From assembly GCA_963732765.1 (NCBI GenBank), contig CAVTAS010000008.1, positions 496,001-560,000 of the forward strand: a stretch of DNA of 64,000 nucleotides, written 5' to 3'. This document shows positions 8,646 through 17,252 of the stretch, one piece after another. This DNA is from JANYHF01 sp963732765 (lineage in GTDB: Bacteria; Pseudomonadota; Alphaproteobacteria; Rhizobiales; Hyphomicrobiaceae). Both the position numbers and the translations under genes were made by a program. The notes under the pieces are model-generated. The model was given only the letters and a program-made list of their open reading frames with translations, was not told the DNA's origin and ran no database searches. Each line of letters starts with the position of its first letter. Position 1 is the first letter of the stretch.

Positions 8646-9287
8646 CTAGCGTTTGCGCGATCCTTTTCCTGTCGAACCGAATCCACCCGAGCCGCGCTCG
8701 GTTTCGTCAAGCTCGGCCTCTTCGATCAGTTCGGGGCGCAAGATCACGCCGATCACCAGCTGCGCGATGCGATCACCACGATTGATTTTGAACGGCTCGC
8801 TGCCGTGATTGATCAGGAGGACGCCGATCTCGCCGCGGTAATCGGCATCGATGGTTCCGGGGTTGTTCAGCACGGTCACACCGTGTTTCAACGCCAGTCC
8901 CGAGCGCGGTCGCACCTGCCCTTCCATCGCCTGAGGCAGCTCCATCGCGAGACCAGTCGGCACCAAGGCCCTGGCCCCTGGCGCCAAGATCACTGGTGCA
9001 TTTGCCGGGACCGCCGCCATCAGGTCCATGCCGGCCGATTGCTCGGTCTGATAGGACGGCAGCGGCAGGTCGGCGCCATGGGGAAGGCGCTTGATGAGAA
9101 CCGGCGGCATCGGCGGCATCTCGTCGTCGAAATCGTCCAGTTCGTCAAAATCTTCGATGCCGAGTTCATCGGCCATCTTGTTGAACTGCCCGATCAGCTT
9201 CAAGATATCGGCGTTGTCAGGCGGCGGCATGATTTCCGGCTTTTTCACCGGGGGGAGTTGCTTGCCGGGTTTCTTGGCCTTGCTCAT
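8646..9287 (-). CDS. dut: dUTP diphosphatase with an acidic N-terminal extension
   Basis: 213 residues. It hydrolyses dUTP to dUMP, supplying dTMP synthesis and keeping uracil out of DNA. All five trimeric dUTPase motifs are present: GMDLMA (86-91), RPRSGLALKHG (126-136), GTIDADYRGEIG (144-155) with the catalytic aspartate, GDRIAQLVI (171-179) and the Gly-rich RGSGGFGSTG tail (198-207). Unusually, about 62 extra residues precede the core: a basic Lys/Pro-rich start, then an acidic helix-like part (DELGIEDFDELDDFDDE). The start overlaps the coaBC stop by four bases (ATGA), so the two are translationally coupled, a pairing common in proteobacteria. Confidence 0.95.
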   Translation of the reverse strand: MSKAKKPGKQLPPVKKPEIMPPPDNADILKLIGQFNKMADELGIEDFDELDDFDDEMPPMPPVLIKRLPHGADLPLPSYQTEQSAGMDLMAAVPANAPVILAPGARALVPTGLAMELPQAMEGQVRPRSGLALKHGVTVLNNPGTIDADYRGEIGVLLINHGSEPFKINRGDRIAQLVIGVILRPELIEEAELDETERGSGGFGSTGKGSRKR

Positions 9288-10495
9288 TTGGACGTCCTCG
9301 CTGGTTCCAGGGTGCTCGCCACCCGTTGCATTAGCCGCTCGGCGACGGCTTCCTTGGTCAGTTCCGGCCAGCTTTCGACACTGGCGGCAGAGACCAGATG
9401 TACAGTGTTTTTCGCTCCGCCAAAGGTCCCGGTGGCTGGCGAAACGTCGTTGGCGACGATCCAGTCGCAGCCCTTTGCGACGAGCTTCTTCTTCGCATTT
9501 TCAACCACATGCTCCGTCTCAGCGGCAAAGCCGACGACCAATCCAGGACGATTCTGGCCGTGTGTCGAAAGTGTACGGAGGATATCCGGGTTCTCGGTGA
9601 GGGTAAGCGCAGGCGGTGGCGCGCCTTTCGCTTTTTTGATCTTGGCGTCAGCAGCATCGGCGGTGCGCCAGTCGGCGACGGCGGCGGCGAAGATCGCTAC
9701 ATCGGCGGGGAGCGCAGCTTCGGCAGCGGCCAGCATGTCGCGCGCCGTCTCGATATGCCGGACGGTGACCCCGGCGGGATCGGGTAGCGCGACCGGCCCT
9801 GAGATCAGCGTCACGCGTGCGCCCATGCGGGCCGCCGCCATAGCGATGGCGTGCCCCTGCTTGCCGGACGAGCGGTTGGAGAGAAAACGCACCGGATCGA
9901 TCGGCTCTAGGGTCGGCCCCGAGGTGACCAGTACGTGCTTGCCGGACAGTGGCCGGTCCATCACAGGTGTGGCCTCGATGGCGGCCAGGATCTGCGCCGG
10001 CTCGGCCATTCGTCCGATGCCCGCTTCGCCTGCCTCTGCCATCTCGCCCAGTTCGGGACCGATAAACGCGATGCCATCCGCGGCAAGCTGCGCGACATTG
10101 CGCTGGGTGGCCGGATGCGCCCACATGCGAGTGTTCATAGCGGGAGCGATCAGAACTGGCTTGTCCGTCGCCAGCAATACGGCGGTGGCGAGATCGTCGG
10201 CATGCCCGCCCGCCATCTTGGCCATCAGATCGGCGGTCGCCGGCGCCACAACGATCAGGTCCGCTTCGCGCGACAGGCGGACGTGACCGATCTCGTGCGC
10301 CCCGTCGAGCGCCCACAGGTCGGTGAAAACGGCTCCGCCAGTGATCGCCCCAACCGCCAGCGGCGTTATGAAATGCTGAGCACCGGCCGTCATGACAACG
10401 CGAACCGAATGCCCGCGTTCGCGCGCGCGCCGGATCAGCTCCAGGCACTTGTAGGCAGCGATGCCACCACCGATGATCAAAAGCAGGCGCGCCAT
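9284..10495 (-). CDS. coaBC: Bifunctional phosphopantothenoylcysteine decarboxylase / phosphopantothenate-cysteine ligase
   Basis: 403 residues from ATG 10495 (MARLLLIIGGGIAAYK), preceded by AAGGG; an upstream open frame to 10552 is ignored. The CoaC half (about 1-185) is the flavin-dependent decarboxylase, with the flavin loop at the N-terminus, the histidine in HEIGHVRLSR, and APAMNTRMW, the PxMNxxMW substrate motif. The CoaB half (about 190-403) is the CTP-dependent ligase, with LVTSGPTLEPIDPVRFLSN, the AAAVADWR segment and a lysine-rich KIKK stretch. Together they convert 4'-phosphopantothenate and cysteine to 4'-phosphopantetheine in coenzyme A synthesis. It is first in an operon with dut and divergent from mbfA. 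Confidence 0.96.
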   Translation of the reverse strand: MARLLLIIGGGIAAYKCLELIRRARERGHSVRVVMTAGAQHFITPLAVGAITGGAVFTDLWALDGAHEIGHVRLSREADLIVVAPATADLMAKMAGGHADDLATAVLLATDKPVLIAPAMNTRMWAHPATQRNVAQLAADGIAFIGPELGEMAEAGEAGIGRMAEPAQILAAIEATPVMDRPLSGKHVLVTSGPTLEPIDPVRFLSNRSSGKQGHAIAMAAARMGARVTLISGPVALPDPAGVTVRHIETARDMLAAAEAALPADVAIFAAAVADWRTADAADAKIKKAKGAPPPALTLTENPDILRTLSTHGQNRPGLVVGFAAETEHVVENAKKKLVAKGCDWIVANDVSPATGTFGGAKNTVHLVSAASVESWPELTKEAVAERLMQRVASTLEPARTSK

Positions 10496-10610
10496 AGGAC
10501 CCTTACGTCTCGAACGCTTGAACACAGCCAGCCGGTGGACCGATGCTAGCATGGCACTAACGCCTGCGGCAGTCCTGCGACTGCGGATATGCCCGTTGAT
10601 TCCTGCAGAT

Positions 10611-10625
10611 TTAGAATTATTCTAA
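10611..10625 (+). promoter_or_regulatory. Irr-box (iron control element)-like palindrome upstream of mbfA
   Basis: TTAGAATTATTCTAA is a perfect 15-base palindrome (TTAGAAT, central T, ATTCTAA) centred 44 bases before the mbfA start. It matches in sense the TTAGAA-N-TTCTAA core recognised by the iron regulator Irr in Rhizobiales. mbfA is a known Irr target in Bradyrhizobium and Agrobacterium, repressed under iron limitation. The site is AT-rich in a GC-rich region and also lies 116 bases upstream of the divergent coaBC start. Confidence 0.8.
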
Positions 10626-10661
10626 CTGGACCGGTTGGCGGCCAGGCGAGACAATGGAACC

Positions 10662-11618
10662 ATGAAGCAATTCTCCGACCTGACCGAACAGGAAATCCTG
10701 GCGCTAGCGATCTCGCTCGAGGAAGAGCACGGCCGCATCTATGGCGACTACGCGCACGGACTGAAAGAGGCTTACCCCGCGTCCGCCAAGGTATTTACCG
10801 AGATGGCCGAGGAAGAGAACATCCACCGGCGCTGGCTGATCGATCTCTACACCAAGCGTTTCGGCGACCACATACCGCTCATTCGCCGCCAGGACGTCAA
10901 GGGTTTCATCAAGCATGAGCCCTATTGGATGGTGCGCCCGCTCGGGCTCGAAAAGGTGCGTAAGCAGGCCGAGACGATCGAGTACGAGACGCGCACGTTC
11001 TACGAGAAGGCCCTGACCCGCACCAGCGACGCCGGGATGCGGAAACTGCTGGGCGACCTGGTGCAGGCCGAGCGCGGGCACGAGTCGCTGGCCGACAAAC
11101 TGTCGGAGCAGCATCTCACCACAAGCGCCAAGGACAGCGAGGACCAAACTCGGCAGCGCGTGTTCGTGCTGCAGGTTGTCCAACCCAGCCTGGTCGGTCT
11201 GGTCGATGGATCGGTATCGACACTGGCGCCGCTGTTCGCAGCCGCCTTCGCAACCCATCAGACCTGGCCCACATTCCTGGTTGGCGTAGCCGCCTCGATT
11301 GGCGCCGGCATCTCGATGGGCTTTGCCGAGGCCCTTTCGGACGACGGGTCACTGACCGGCCGCGGGCATCCCTGGCTGCGCGGCGGCATCACCGGCGCCA
11401 TGACGGCGATCGGCGGTCTCGGCCATACGCTGCCCTATCTGATTACCGATTTCCGGACCGCAACCGGACTGGCGATTGCCGTGGTGCTGATCGAGCTTTG
11501 GGTCATCGCCTGGATCCGCTCGCGCTACATGGATACGCCGTTCCTTCGGGCGGTTTTCGAGGTGGTGCTGTGCGGCCTGATCGTGTTCGCGGCTGGGATC
11601 TTGATCGGCAGCGCTTGA
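10662..11618 (+). CDS. mbfA: Membrane-bound ferritin-like iron exporter MbfA
   Basis: 318 residues from ATG 10662; a slightly longer frame from 10635 is less likely. Residues about 1-165 are a ferritin-like di-iron domain with EEEH (20-23), EEENIHR (50-56) and further glutamates in IEYETRTFYEKAL and AERGHE. Residues about 175-318 are a VIT1/Ccc1-type transporter domain with several membrane spans (GLVDGSVSTLAPLFAAAFA; FLVGVAASIGAGISMGFAEALSDDG is the hallmark region). Characterised homologues export iron and protect against iron and peroxide stress. The Irr-like palindrome upstream supports iron control. It is single-gene and divergent from coaBC. Confidence 0.93.
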   Translation: MKQFSDLTEQEILALAISLEEEHGRIYGDYAHGLKEAYPASAKVFTEMAEEENIHRRWLIDLYTKRFGDHIPLIRRQDVKGFIKHEPYWMVRPLGLEKVRKQAETIEYETRTFYEKALTRTSDAGMRKLLGDLVQAERGHESLADKLSEQHLTTSAKDSEDQTRQRVFVLQVVQPSLVGLVDGSVSTLAPLFAAAFATHQTWPTFLVGVAASIGAGISMGFAEALSDDGSLTGRGHPWLRGGITGAMTAIGGLGHTLPYLITDFRTATGLAIAVVLIELWVIAWIRSRYMDTPFLRAVFEVVLCGLIVFAAGILIGSA

Positions 11619-11654
11619 CGTAGTTACCTATGCGGGCCCCTCCAGCAGCAGACA

Positions 11655-11740
11655 TAGGTTGGGTCAAGCGTTTCAGCGCGCCCCAACATCCACGGGCGGT
11701 GCCTGTAATGTTGGGTCGCGCAAGAGTTTGACCCAACCTA
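11655..11740. repeat. Nested palindromic repeat between mbfA and polA
   Basis: Outer arms TAGGTTGGGTCAA (11655-11667) and TTGACCCAACCTA (11728-11740) are perfect inverted copies. Inside them CCCAACAT (11682-11689) pairs with ATGTTGGG (11708-11715). The right arm ends 20 bases from the polA stop. On RNA it would form a long interrupted hairpin and may end transcription of the convergent genes. It looks like a REP-type dispersed element. Confidence 0.75.
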
Positions 11741-11760
11741 CTTATTCTCCTGGCGCGCCA

Positions 11761-14733
11761 TCAATGCGCCGCCTCCCAGTTGTCGGCCGCCTTGGCGTCC
11801 ACCTGCAGCGGCACCGCCAGGGCAAGCGCCGGTTCGGCGCTCTTTTCCATCACGGAGCGGACGATCTTGATCGTCTTGTCGACGTCCTTTTCCGGCGCCT
11901 CGAAGATCAGCTCGTCGTGCACCTGCAGCAGCATACGGACGCTCTTTAACTTGCCCGCCTCTAGCGCACCCGGCATCCGCACCATGGCGCGGCGGATTAT
12001 GTCGGCGGCCGAGCCTTGGATCGGGGCGTTGATCGAGACGCGCTCGAGGAAACTGCGCGTCGAGGGGTTCTTGGTGTTGATCTCGGGCAGGTGGATTTTC
12101 CGTCCAAAGATGGTCTGCACGAAGCCATGCTCGTGCGCGTACTTCTTGGTGGCGTCCATATAGGCGCGGATGCCGGGGAAGCGCTTGAAATAGGTTGATA
12201 TGTAGTTGCCCGCCTCCTCGCGGCTGATGCCGAGTTGGTTGGCGAGACCGAAGGCGGAGATGCCGTAGATGATGCCGAAATTGATGGCCTTGGCGCGCCG
12301 CCGCACATCCGATGGCATGCCTTCCACCGGCACGCCGAACATTTCGGACGCCGTCATGGCGTGGATGTCCAGGCCGTCGGCAAAGGCCTGACGTAGCGCC
12401 GGGATATCGGCGATGTGGGCCAGCACGCGCAACTCGATCTGCGAGTAGTCGGCCGAGATCAGTTTGTTGCCTTTCTCGGCGATGAAGGCGGTACGGATCT
12501 GGCGGCCTTCTTTCGTCCGTATCGGGATGTTCTGCAGGTTGGGGTCGGTCGAGGCCAGCCGTCCCGTGGTGGTCGCGGCCATGGCGTAGGAGGTATGGAT
12601 ACGGCCAGTCTCCGAGTTGATGAATCCCGGGAGAGCATCCGTGTACGTTGAGCGAAGTTTGGAAAGCTGGCGCCATTCCAGCATGGTATTGAGCAGCTTG
12701 CGCGCATCGTCAGGCAGTTCTTCGTTGGCGGCGAGGTCGTCGAGCAGACCGGCGCGCGTCTCCCATTGGCCGGTCTTGGTGCGCTTGCCGCCAGGCAGAT
12801 GCAACTTGTCGAACAGCAGTTCGCCCAGTTGCTTGGGGCTGCCGAGATTGAATTTCTCGCCGCCCATGGCGGGGGCGGCCAACTCCTGAACCTCGTCTTC
12901 CAGCCGCGCGATAGTTTGCGAAAACGACGTCGAGAGCTTACTCAGAATGGCCTTGTCCACCTTGATGCCGGCGCGCTCCATCTCGACCAGCACCGGCACC
13001 AGCGGCCGCTCCAGCGTCTCATAGACCGTGGTCATTTTCTCGGCGGCGAGGCGCGGTTTCAGCGCCATCCAGAGCCGCAGCGTGACGTCGGCGTCCTCGG
13101 CGGAATACTCGGTCGCGTCCTTAACCGGCACCTGCGCGAAGGTGCGCTCGGCCTTCTTGCCGGCGACTTCAGCCTTGGCGATGACGTCCTTGAAGGCGAT
13201 CGGGCGATGCCCCAGCCAGCGCTCCGAAAGTTCGTCCATGCCGTTGCCGCCCTTGCCGGCGTCAAGCACATAGGAGAGCAGCATGGTGTCGTCGAGCGTT
13301 GCGAGATGAACATCGTAACGCTCCATCACCTCGATATCGTACTTCAGGTTCTGGCCGATCTTGAGCGTGGCGGGATCTTCCAACAGCGGCTTCAGTTCGG
13401 CGACGGCGTCCTTGAGCGAGATCTGCTCGATGGCTCCGGCCGCGCCTGCAAAGTCGAACCCATCGCCGATCTTGTGGCCGAGCGGCACATAGCAGGCCTT
13501 TCCGGGCGCGGTCGCCAGTGCCACGCCAACAAGATTGGCCTGCATGGAGTCGAGGCTGTCGGTCTCGGTGTCGAAGCAAACCAGCCCGAGTTCGGTCGCC
13601 TCGGCGATCCACTCTTTCAGGCGTGCGAGAGCCGTGATCGTCTCGTACTTCGAGCGGTCAATGGGGATCGCCTTGGCATCCGCAAGGCCGCGCATTGCGA
13701 CGGCATCAGGCGTACCTGCGCCGTTCTTGGCCGATGGTTCGCCATCGCCCGACTTGGCCGCCGATCCCGCCGCTCGCGCCACCGGGGCCGGCTGGTCGAC
13801 GCCCAGGCTGTCGGCCACGCGCTTGGTCAGCGTACTGAATTCCATCTTCTGCAGAAACGCGAGCAATTGCTCCGCATTCGGCTCGTGCACTTGCAGCGCC
13901 GCAATCGGAAATTCGACGGGAACGTCCTGTTTCAGCGTCACCAAGGTCCGGCTCATGCGCGCCGCATCGGCATTCTCGAGCAGTTTTTCTCGCCGTTTCG
14001 GCTGCTTGATCTCGCCGGCCCGGGCCAGCAGCGTATCGAGATCGCCATATTCGTTGATCAGCTCGGCGGCAGTCTTGATGCCGATTCCAGGTACGCCGGG
14101 CACGTTGTCAACGCTGTCGCCAGCCAGCGACTGCACATCGATGACCTTGTCCGGCTTGACGCCGAACTTTTCGAACACCTCGTCCGGTCCGATGCGGCGG
14201 TTCTTCATGGTGTCGAGCATGGCAATGCCGGGCTTGATCAGCTGCATCAGATCCTTGTCCGACGAGATGATGGTGGCGTCGCCGCCCGCCTCGACCGCAT
14301 GGCGCGCATAGGTGGCGATGATGTCGTCGGCCTCAAAACCGTCCATCTCGATGCAAGCGACGTTGAAGGCTTCCACTGCGTCGCGGATAAGCGGGAACTG
14401 CGGGATGAGCTCCTCGGGAGCTGGCGGCCGCTGCATCTTATATGCCGGATAGATCTCGTTACGGAAGGATTCTCGCCCGGCATCGAGAATCACCGCGATA
14501 TGCGTGGGTTTGTCGCCGTCCTTCGAATCGCGCAGCAGCTTCCACAGCATCTGGCAGAAGCCGTGCACCGCGCCAACCGGCAGCCCGTCGGAGGGACGCG
14601 ACAGCGGCGGTAGTGCGTGGAAGGCGCGGAAGATGTAGCCCGAGCCATCGATCAGATAGACATGGCTGCCTTTGGCCATGGCTTCGCCCGTGGCGGTGGG
14701 GCTGGTGGAGGCGCGTGTGGGGCGTTTGCTCAT
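11761..14733 (-). CDS. polA: DNA polymerase I
   Basis: 990 residues from ATG 14733 (MSKRPTRAS); ATG 14679 (MAKGSHVYLIDGSGYIFRA) is an equally possible start giving 972. Order: an N-terminal 5'-3' exonuclease domain (FEADDIIATYA, SSDKDLMQL, GDSVDNVPGVPGIGIKTAAEL), a 3'-5' exonuclease domain in the middle that keeps acidic metal ligands (VCFDTETDSLD; YSAEDADVT), and a C-terminal family A polymerase with RLASTDPNLQNIPIR, ADYSQIELRVLAH, RRAKAINFGIIYG and LLQVHDELIFE. All key polymerase residues are present. It serves Okazaki-fragment processing and excision repair. The frame is open upstream through a repeat into the sugar kinase, so its own start must be used for normal PolA. Confidence 0.96.
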   Translation of the reverse strand: MSKRPTRASTSPTATGEAMAKGSHVYLIDGSGYIFRAFHALPPLSRPSDGLPVGAVHGFCQMLWKLLRDSKDGDKPTHIAVILDAGRESFRNEIYPAYKMQRPPAPEELIPQFPLIRDAVEAFNVACIEMDGFEADDIIATYARHAVEAGGDATIISSDKDLMQLIKPGIAMLDTMKNRRIGPDEVFEKFGVKPDKVIDVQSLAGDSVDNVPGVPGIGIKTAAELINEYGDLDTLLARAGEIKQPKRREKLLENADAARMSRTLVTLKQDVPVEFPIAALQVHEPNAEQLLAFLQKMEFSTLTKRVADSLGVDQPAPVARAAGSAAKSGDGEPSAKNGAGTPDAVAMRGLADAKAIPIDRSKYETITALARLKEWIAEATELGLVCFDTETDSLDSMQANLVGVALATAPGKACYVPLGHKIGDGFDFAGAAGAIEQISLKDAVAELKPLLEDPATLKIGQNLKYDIEVMERYDVHLATLDDTMLLSYVLDAGKGGNGMDELSERWLGHRPIAFKDVIAKAEVAGKKAERTFAQVPVKDATEYSAEDADVTLRLWMALKPRLAAEKMTTVYETLERPLVPVLVEMERAGIKVDKAILSKLSTSFSQTIARLEDEVQELAAPAMGGEKFNLGSPKQLGELLFDKLHLPGGKRTKTGQWETRAGLLDDLAANEELPDDARKLLNTMLEWRQLSKLRSTYTDALPGFINSETGRIHTSYAMAATTTGRLASTDPNLQNIPIRTKEGRQIRTAFIAEKGNKLISADYSQIELRVLAHIADIPALRQAFADGLDIHAMTASEMFGVPVEGMPSDVRRRAKAINFGIIYGISAFGLANQLGISREEAGNYISTYFKRFPGIRAYMDATKKYAHEHGFVQTIFGRKIHLPEINTKNPSTRSFLERVSINAPIQGSAADIIRRAMVRMPGALEAGKLKSVRMLLQVHDELIFEAPEKDVDKTIKIVRSVMEKSAEPALALAVPLQVDAKAADNWEAAH

Positions 14734-14757
14734 GGCCGCGACTATAAAGTGGGCGGC

Positions 14758-14877
14758 GTAGGGCGCAATAGGCGCTCTTTCCTCGCGCCGTATTGCGCCG
14801 CAGGGGGCCATTGCGGTCGCCGGCGGTTGCTTCGAGCCCGGCGGCGCAATACGGCGAAGAGGTCTATTGCGCCCTAC
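14758..14877. repeat. Nested palindromic repeat between rhaK and polA
   Basis: Outer arms GTAGGGCGCAATA (14758-14770) and TATTGCGCCCTAC (14865-14877) are perfect inverted copies. Inner arms GCCGTATTGCGCCG (14787-14800) and CGGCGCAATACGGC (14842-14855) are also perfect. The element lies 25 bases before the chosen polA start and runs into the end of the kinase frame, which has no stop codon before it. Sequences of this GGGCGCAATA type are common intergenic palindromes in proteobacteria. Confidence 0.85.
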
Positions 14878-14880
14878 CCT

Positions 14881-16239
14881 TACGACCGCCAGCATGCGCT
14901 GCCAGAGCTCGCGATACCCTTCCAGGCCGAACAGCCCGATGGGCTCGGCGACATGGTCCGGCGCCAGCTCCGGTTTCTGCGGCCAGTGCGCCAGCAATGC
15001 GGCCCCGCGCGCCGTGCCGGACTGATCGGCGGGAACCCGGATGGATTGCCCGGGGCGCAGCGCCGCGAGAATTCCACAGTAGGCAGCGTTTTTGCCGAAA
15101 CTTCCTTCAACGATCACGTCGCCGCTGTGCGATCCCAACCGAGTCAGCATATCGTCCGTCATGAGAGCGATGTGCAAGGTTGCCAGCGCCGGGCGGTTGG
15201 CGTCGTCAATCTCGCCGACGATTTGGCCCTTGCGACCGGCATAGGGGCCGCCTTGCCCGGTGAACGACGGCAGCGCCACCGTGCCTGATGCGATCACGCG
15301 CTGCAGCGAGGCCATGTCGGCATCGCCCGTCACGCTGGCGCAGATCATCTCGTACTCGCGTCCGCCCATGAAGCGCGCGCAGGGGACCGGCGCTCCGGTG
15401 GCGTCGACGTTGGAATAGAGGTCGGAAGCTTCGTCCAGCGTGTCGAAAGGCGCACCGACGCTCATGAGGATGACCCAAGTGCCGGTCGAAACAACCGTGA
15501 ACGGAGCGGCTCGCGCAAGCAGGTTCGGCAGCAATGACGCATTGCTGTCGTGAATTCCGCTGATGACGCGTGTTGCGGGATCGAGGCCGGTGGCGCGGAC
15601 AACTTCGGGTGCGATCGGCCCAAGCGCATCCCAGGCCTGACGGATTGGCGGGAACAGGGACCGGATGCCTAGGGCATCGACGACACGTGCGAAAGTGCGG
15701 GCCTTGGGGTTCCACAGGTCGGTGTGGCAGCCGAGCGAGGTCACCTCGCTGGCGGCGACGCCGGACAAGCGCCAGGACCAGTATTGCGGGTAGTTCAACA
15801 GGTGCCGCGCGCGGGCGAACTCGTCCGGGAACGTCCATTTCTGGTAGGCGAACTGGCGGGCAAGGTTCAAACCGCCGGCAGCGGGCGGCGACAGACTCTC
15901 GCTGAAGGCTGGACGGATTTTCGCGTAGCGGTCTTCGATGCCCTCGGGGCCTTTGTCCTCATAGTCCAGCATCGGCAGCACCAACCCGGTATCGTCGATG
16001 ACGACGCCTGACGCGCCATGGGCCGTGGTGACGATGCACTCGATGGGATGCGCCTTGTGGCCCTCGGCAAGACTTGCGAGTACGAAGCGCCAGATCGTTT
16101 CCACATCGGCGTGCAGATAGGGCGGCGCCGGCAGGGGTCTGTTTGGCTGGCTCTTCTCCCACAGGACGTGTCCTGAGGGATCGAACAGCACGACCTTCAG
16201 ATTTGTCTTGCCGATATCGAGGACGGCGGTGGCGGCCAT
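14881..16239 (-). CDS. rhaK: L-rhamnulokinase-type FGGY carbohydrate kinase (3' end merges into repeat and polA frame)
   Basis: About 453 residues from ATG 16239 to the point where the palindrome begins. FGGY kinase signs are the N-terminal ATPase loop LDIGKTNLKVVLFD, HGASGVVIDDTGL, GIHDSNASLL, STGTWVILMSVG and GEIDDANRP. It would phosphorylate L-rhamnulose at O-1 before RhaD cleavage. In Rhizobium the homologue is also needed for rhamnose uptake. It starts four bases after the end of rhaQ, so it is the last gene of the rha operon. No in-frame stop follows; the frame continues 49 codons through the repeat into polA. A one-base shift near 14880 would meet TAA or TAG at once, so an indel is a simple explanation. 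Confidence 0.8.
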
Positions 16240-16243
16240 GGCG

Positions 16244-17252
16244 TCAGCCGCGCTTGGGGATGAAACGGCGCACGACGATCGGCACCGATATTGCCGCAAT
16301 CAAGAGCAGGCCGTTCAGCACGTTGATGACGACGCCAGGCACATTCACCAGCGACAGGCCGAAAGTAGTGAGGCCAAGCACGAAGACGGCGAGCACGAGG
16401 CCGAGGATGGTGCCCGAACCGCCGGCAATCGAGACGCCGCCGAGCACCACCATGGTCACGGCTTCGAGTTCGTAACCGAGCGCGATGTTGGAGCGGGTGG
16501 AGCCGATGCGCGCAGTCAGGAGAACGGCCGCAAGGCCCGCCATGACCCCCGAGAGAACGAACAGCCAGAACCGGATGCGGTCGACCGGGATGCCGGAAAA
16601 GCGCGCGGCAATTGGGTTGCTGCCGGCTGCGAAAATGCGCCGGCCAATGCGTGGTGCGATGCAGGACGTAGCCGAAGATCGCGGCCAGCACCAGAAACAG
16701 CGTGAATGAGATCGGGATCGGGATGTTCGGAGCGATGTAGCCTTGGCCGATATTCTGGAAGCTCTGCGGATACTTCGTGAACGCCTGATCGCCCAGGATC
16801 ACCTGCACCAGCCCGCGGAACAGCGACATCGTGCCGATTGTTACAACAATGGACGGCAGCGCAAACCGCGTGACCAGAACGCCGTTGAAGGCTCCGCAGG
16901 CCGCACCGGTGGCGAGGCCGACCAGGACCAGCACTGGCGCCGATGCTCCGGCAGCGGAGGCCTCACCCATGGCCAGCGAGGCGACGGCGACGATGGCGGC
17001 GACCGACAGATCGATATCGCGGGCGATGATCAGCAGCGCCATGGCCAGCGCAATGATCGCCTTCTCGGAAAAATTGAAGGTTGCGTCCGAGAGATTGTAG
17101 ACGTCGAGGAAATAGGGCGAGATCCAAGTGTTGACCACCACCACGGCGGCCAGCAGCAGCACCAGGATAGACTCCCAGCGCAACAGCAAATCGGCGATCC
17201 GGAATGGCGGCCGGTCGGAGACTTGATAGCGGTCGGCGGTGTCGGTGCTCAT
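16244..17252 (-). pseudogene. rhaQ: Rhamnose ABC transporter permease, interrupted by a +1 frameshift
   Basis: Two minus-strand frames make one permease of about 335 residues of the RbsC/BPD_transp_2 family. Frame 1 (17252 to about 16653) covers the first membrane helices, with ALLIIARDIDLSVAAIVAVA and FNGVLVTRFALPSIVVTIG. Frame 2 continues with RIGRRIFAAGSNP and the conserved EXAxGxxxGGVSIxGG-like loop (ELEAVTMVVLGGVSIAGGSG). Dropping the single T at 16652 restores HRTRIGRRIF. Start overlaps the rhaP stop by four bases and the end lies just before rhaK. Either a true break or a sequencing insertion; if real, rhamnose uptake through this transporter would fail. Confidence 0.85.

Noticed and set aside
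8520..10286. A 588-codon plus-strand open frame
   Set aside because: It is antisense to dut and coaBC, both clearly real; its product shows no family features and is rich in Arg/Ser, as GC-rich shadows are.
12766..14613. A 615-codon plus-strand open frame
   Set aside because: Antisense to polA, whose catalytic motifs are intact.
14881..16239. Deliberate kinase-polymerase fusion protein
   Set aside because: The join is made of a readable palindrome, polA has its own start sites, and no functional reason links the two; kept only as a finding about the frame.
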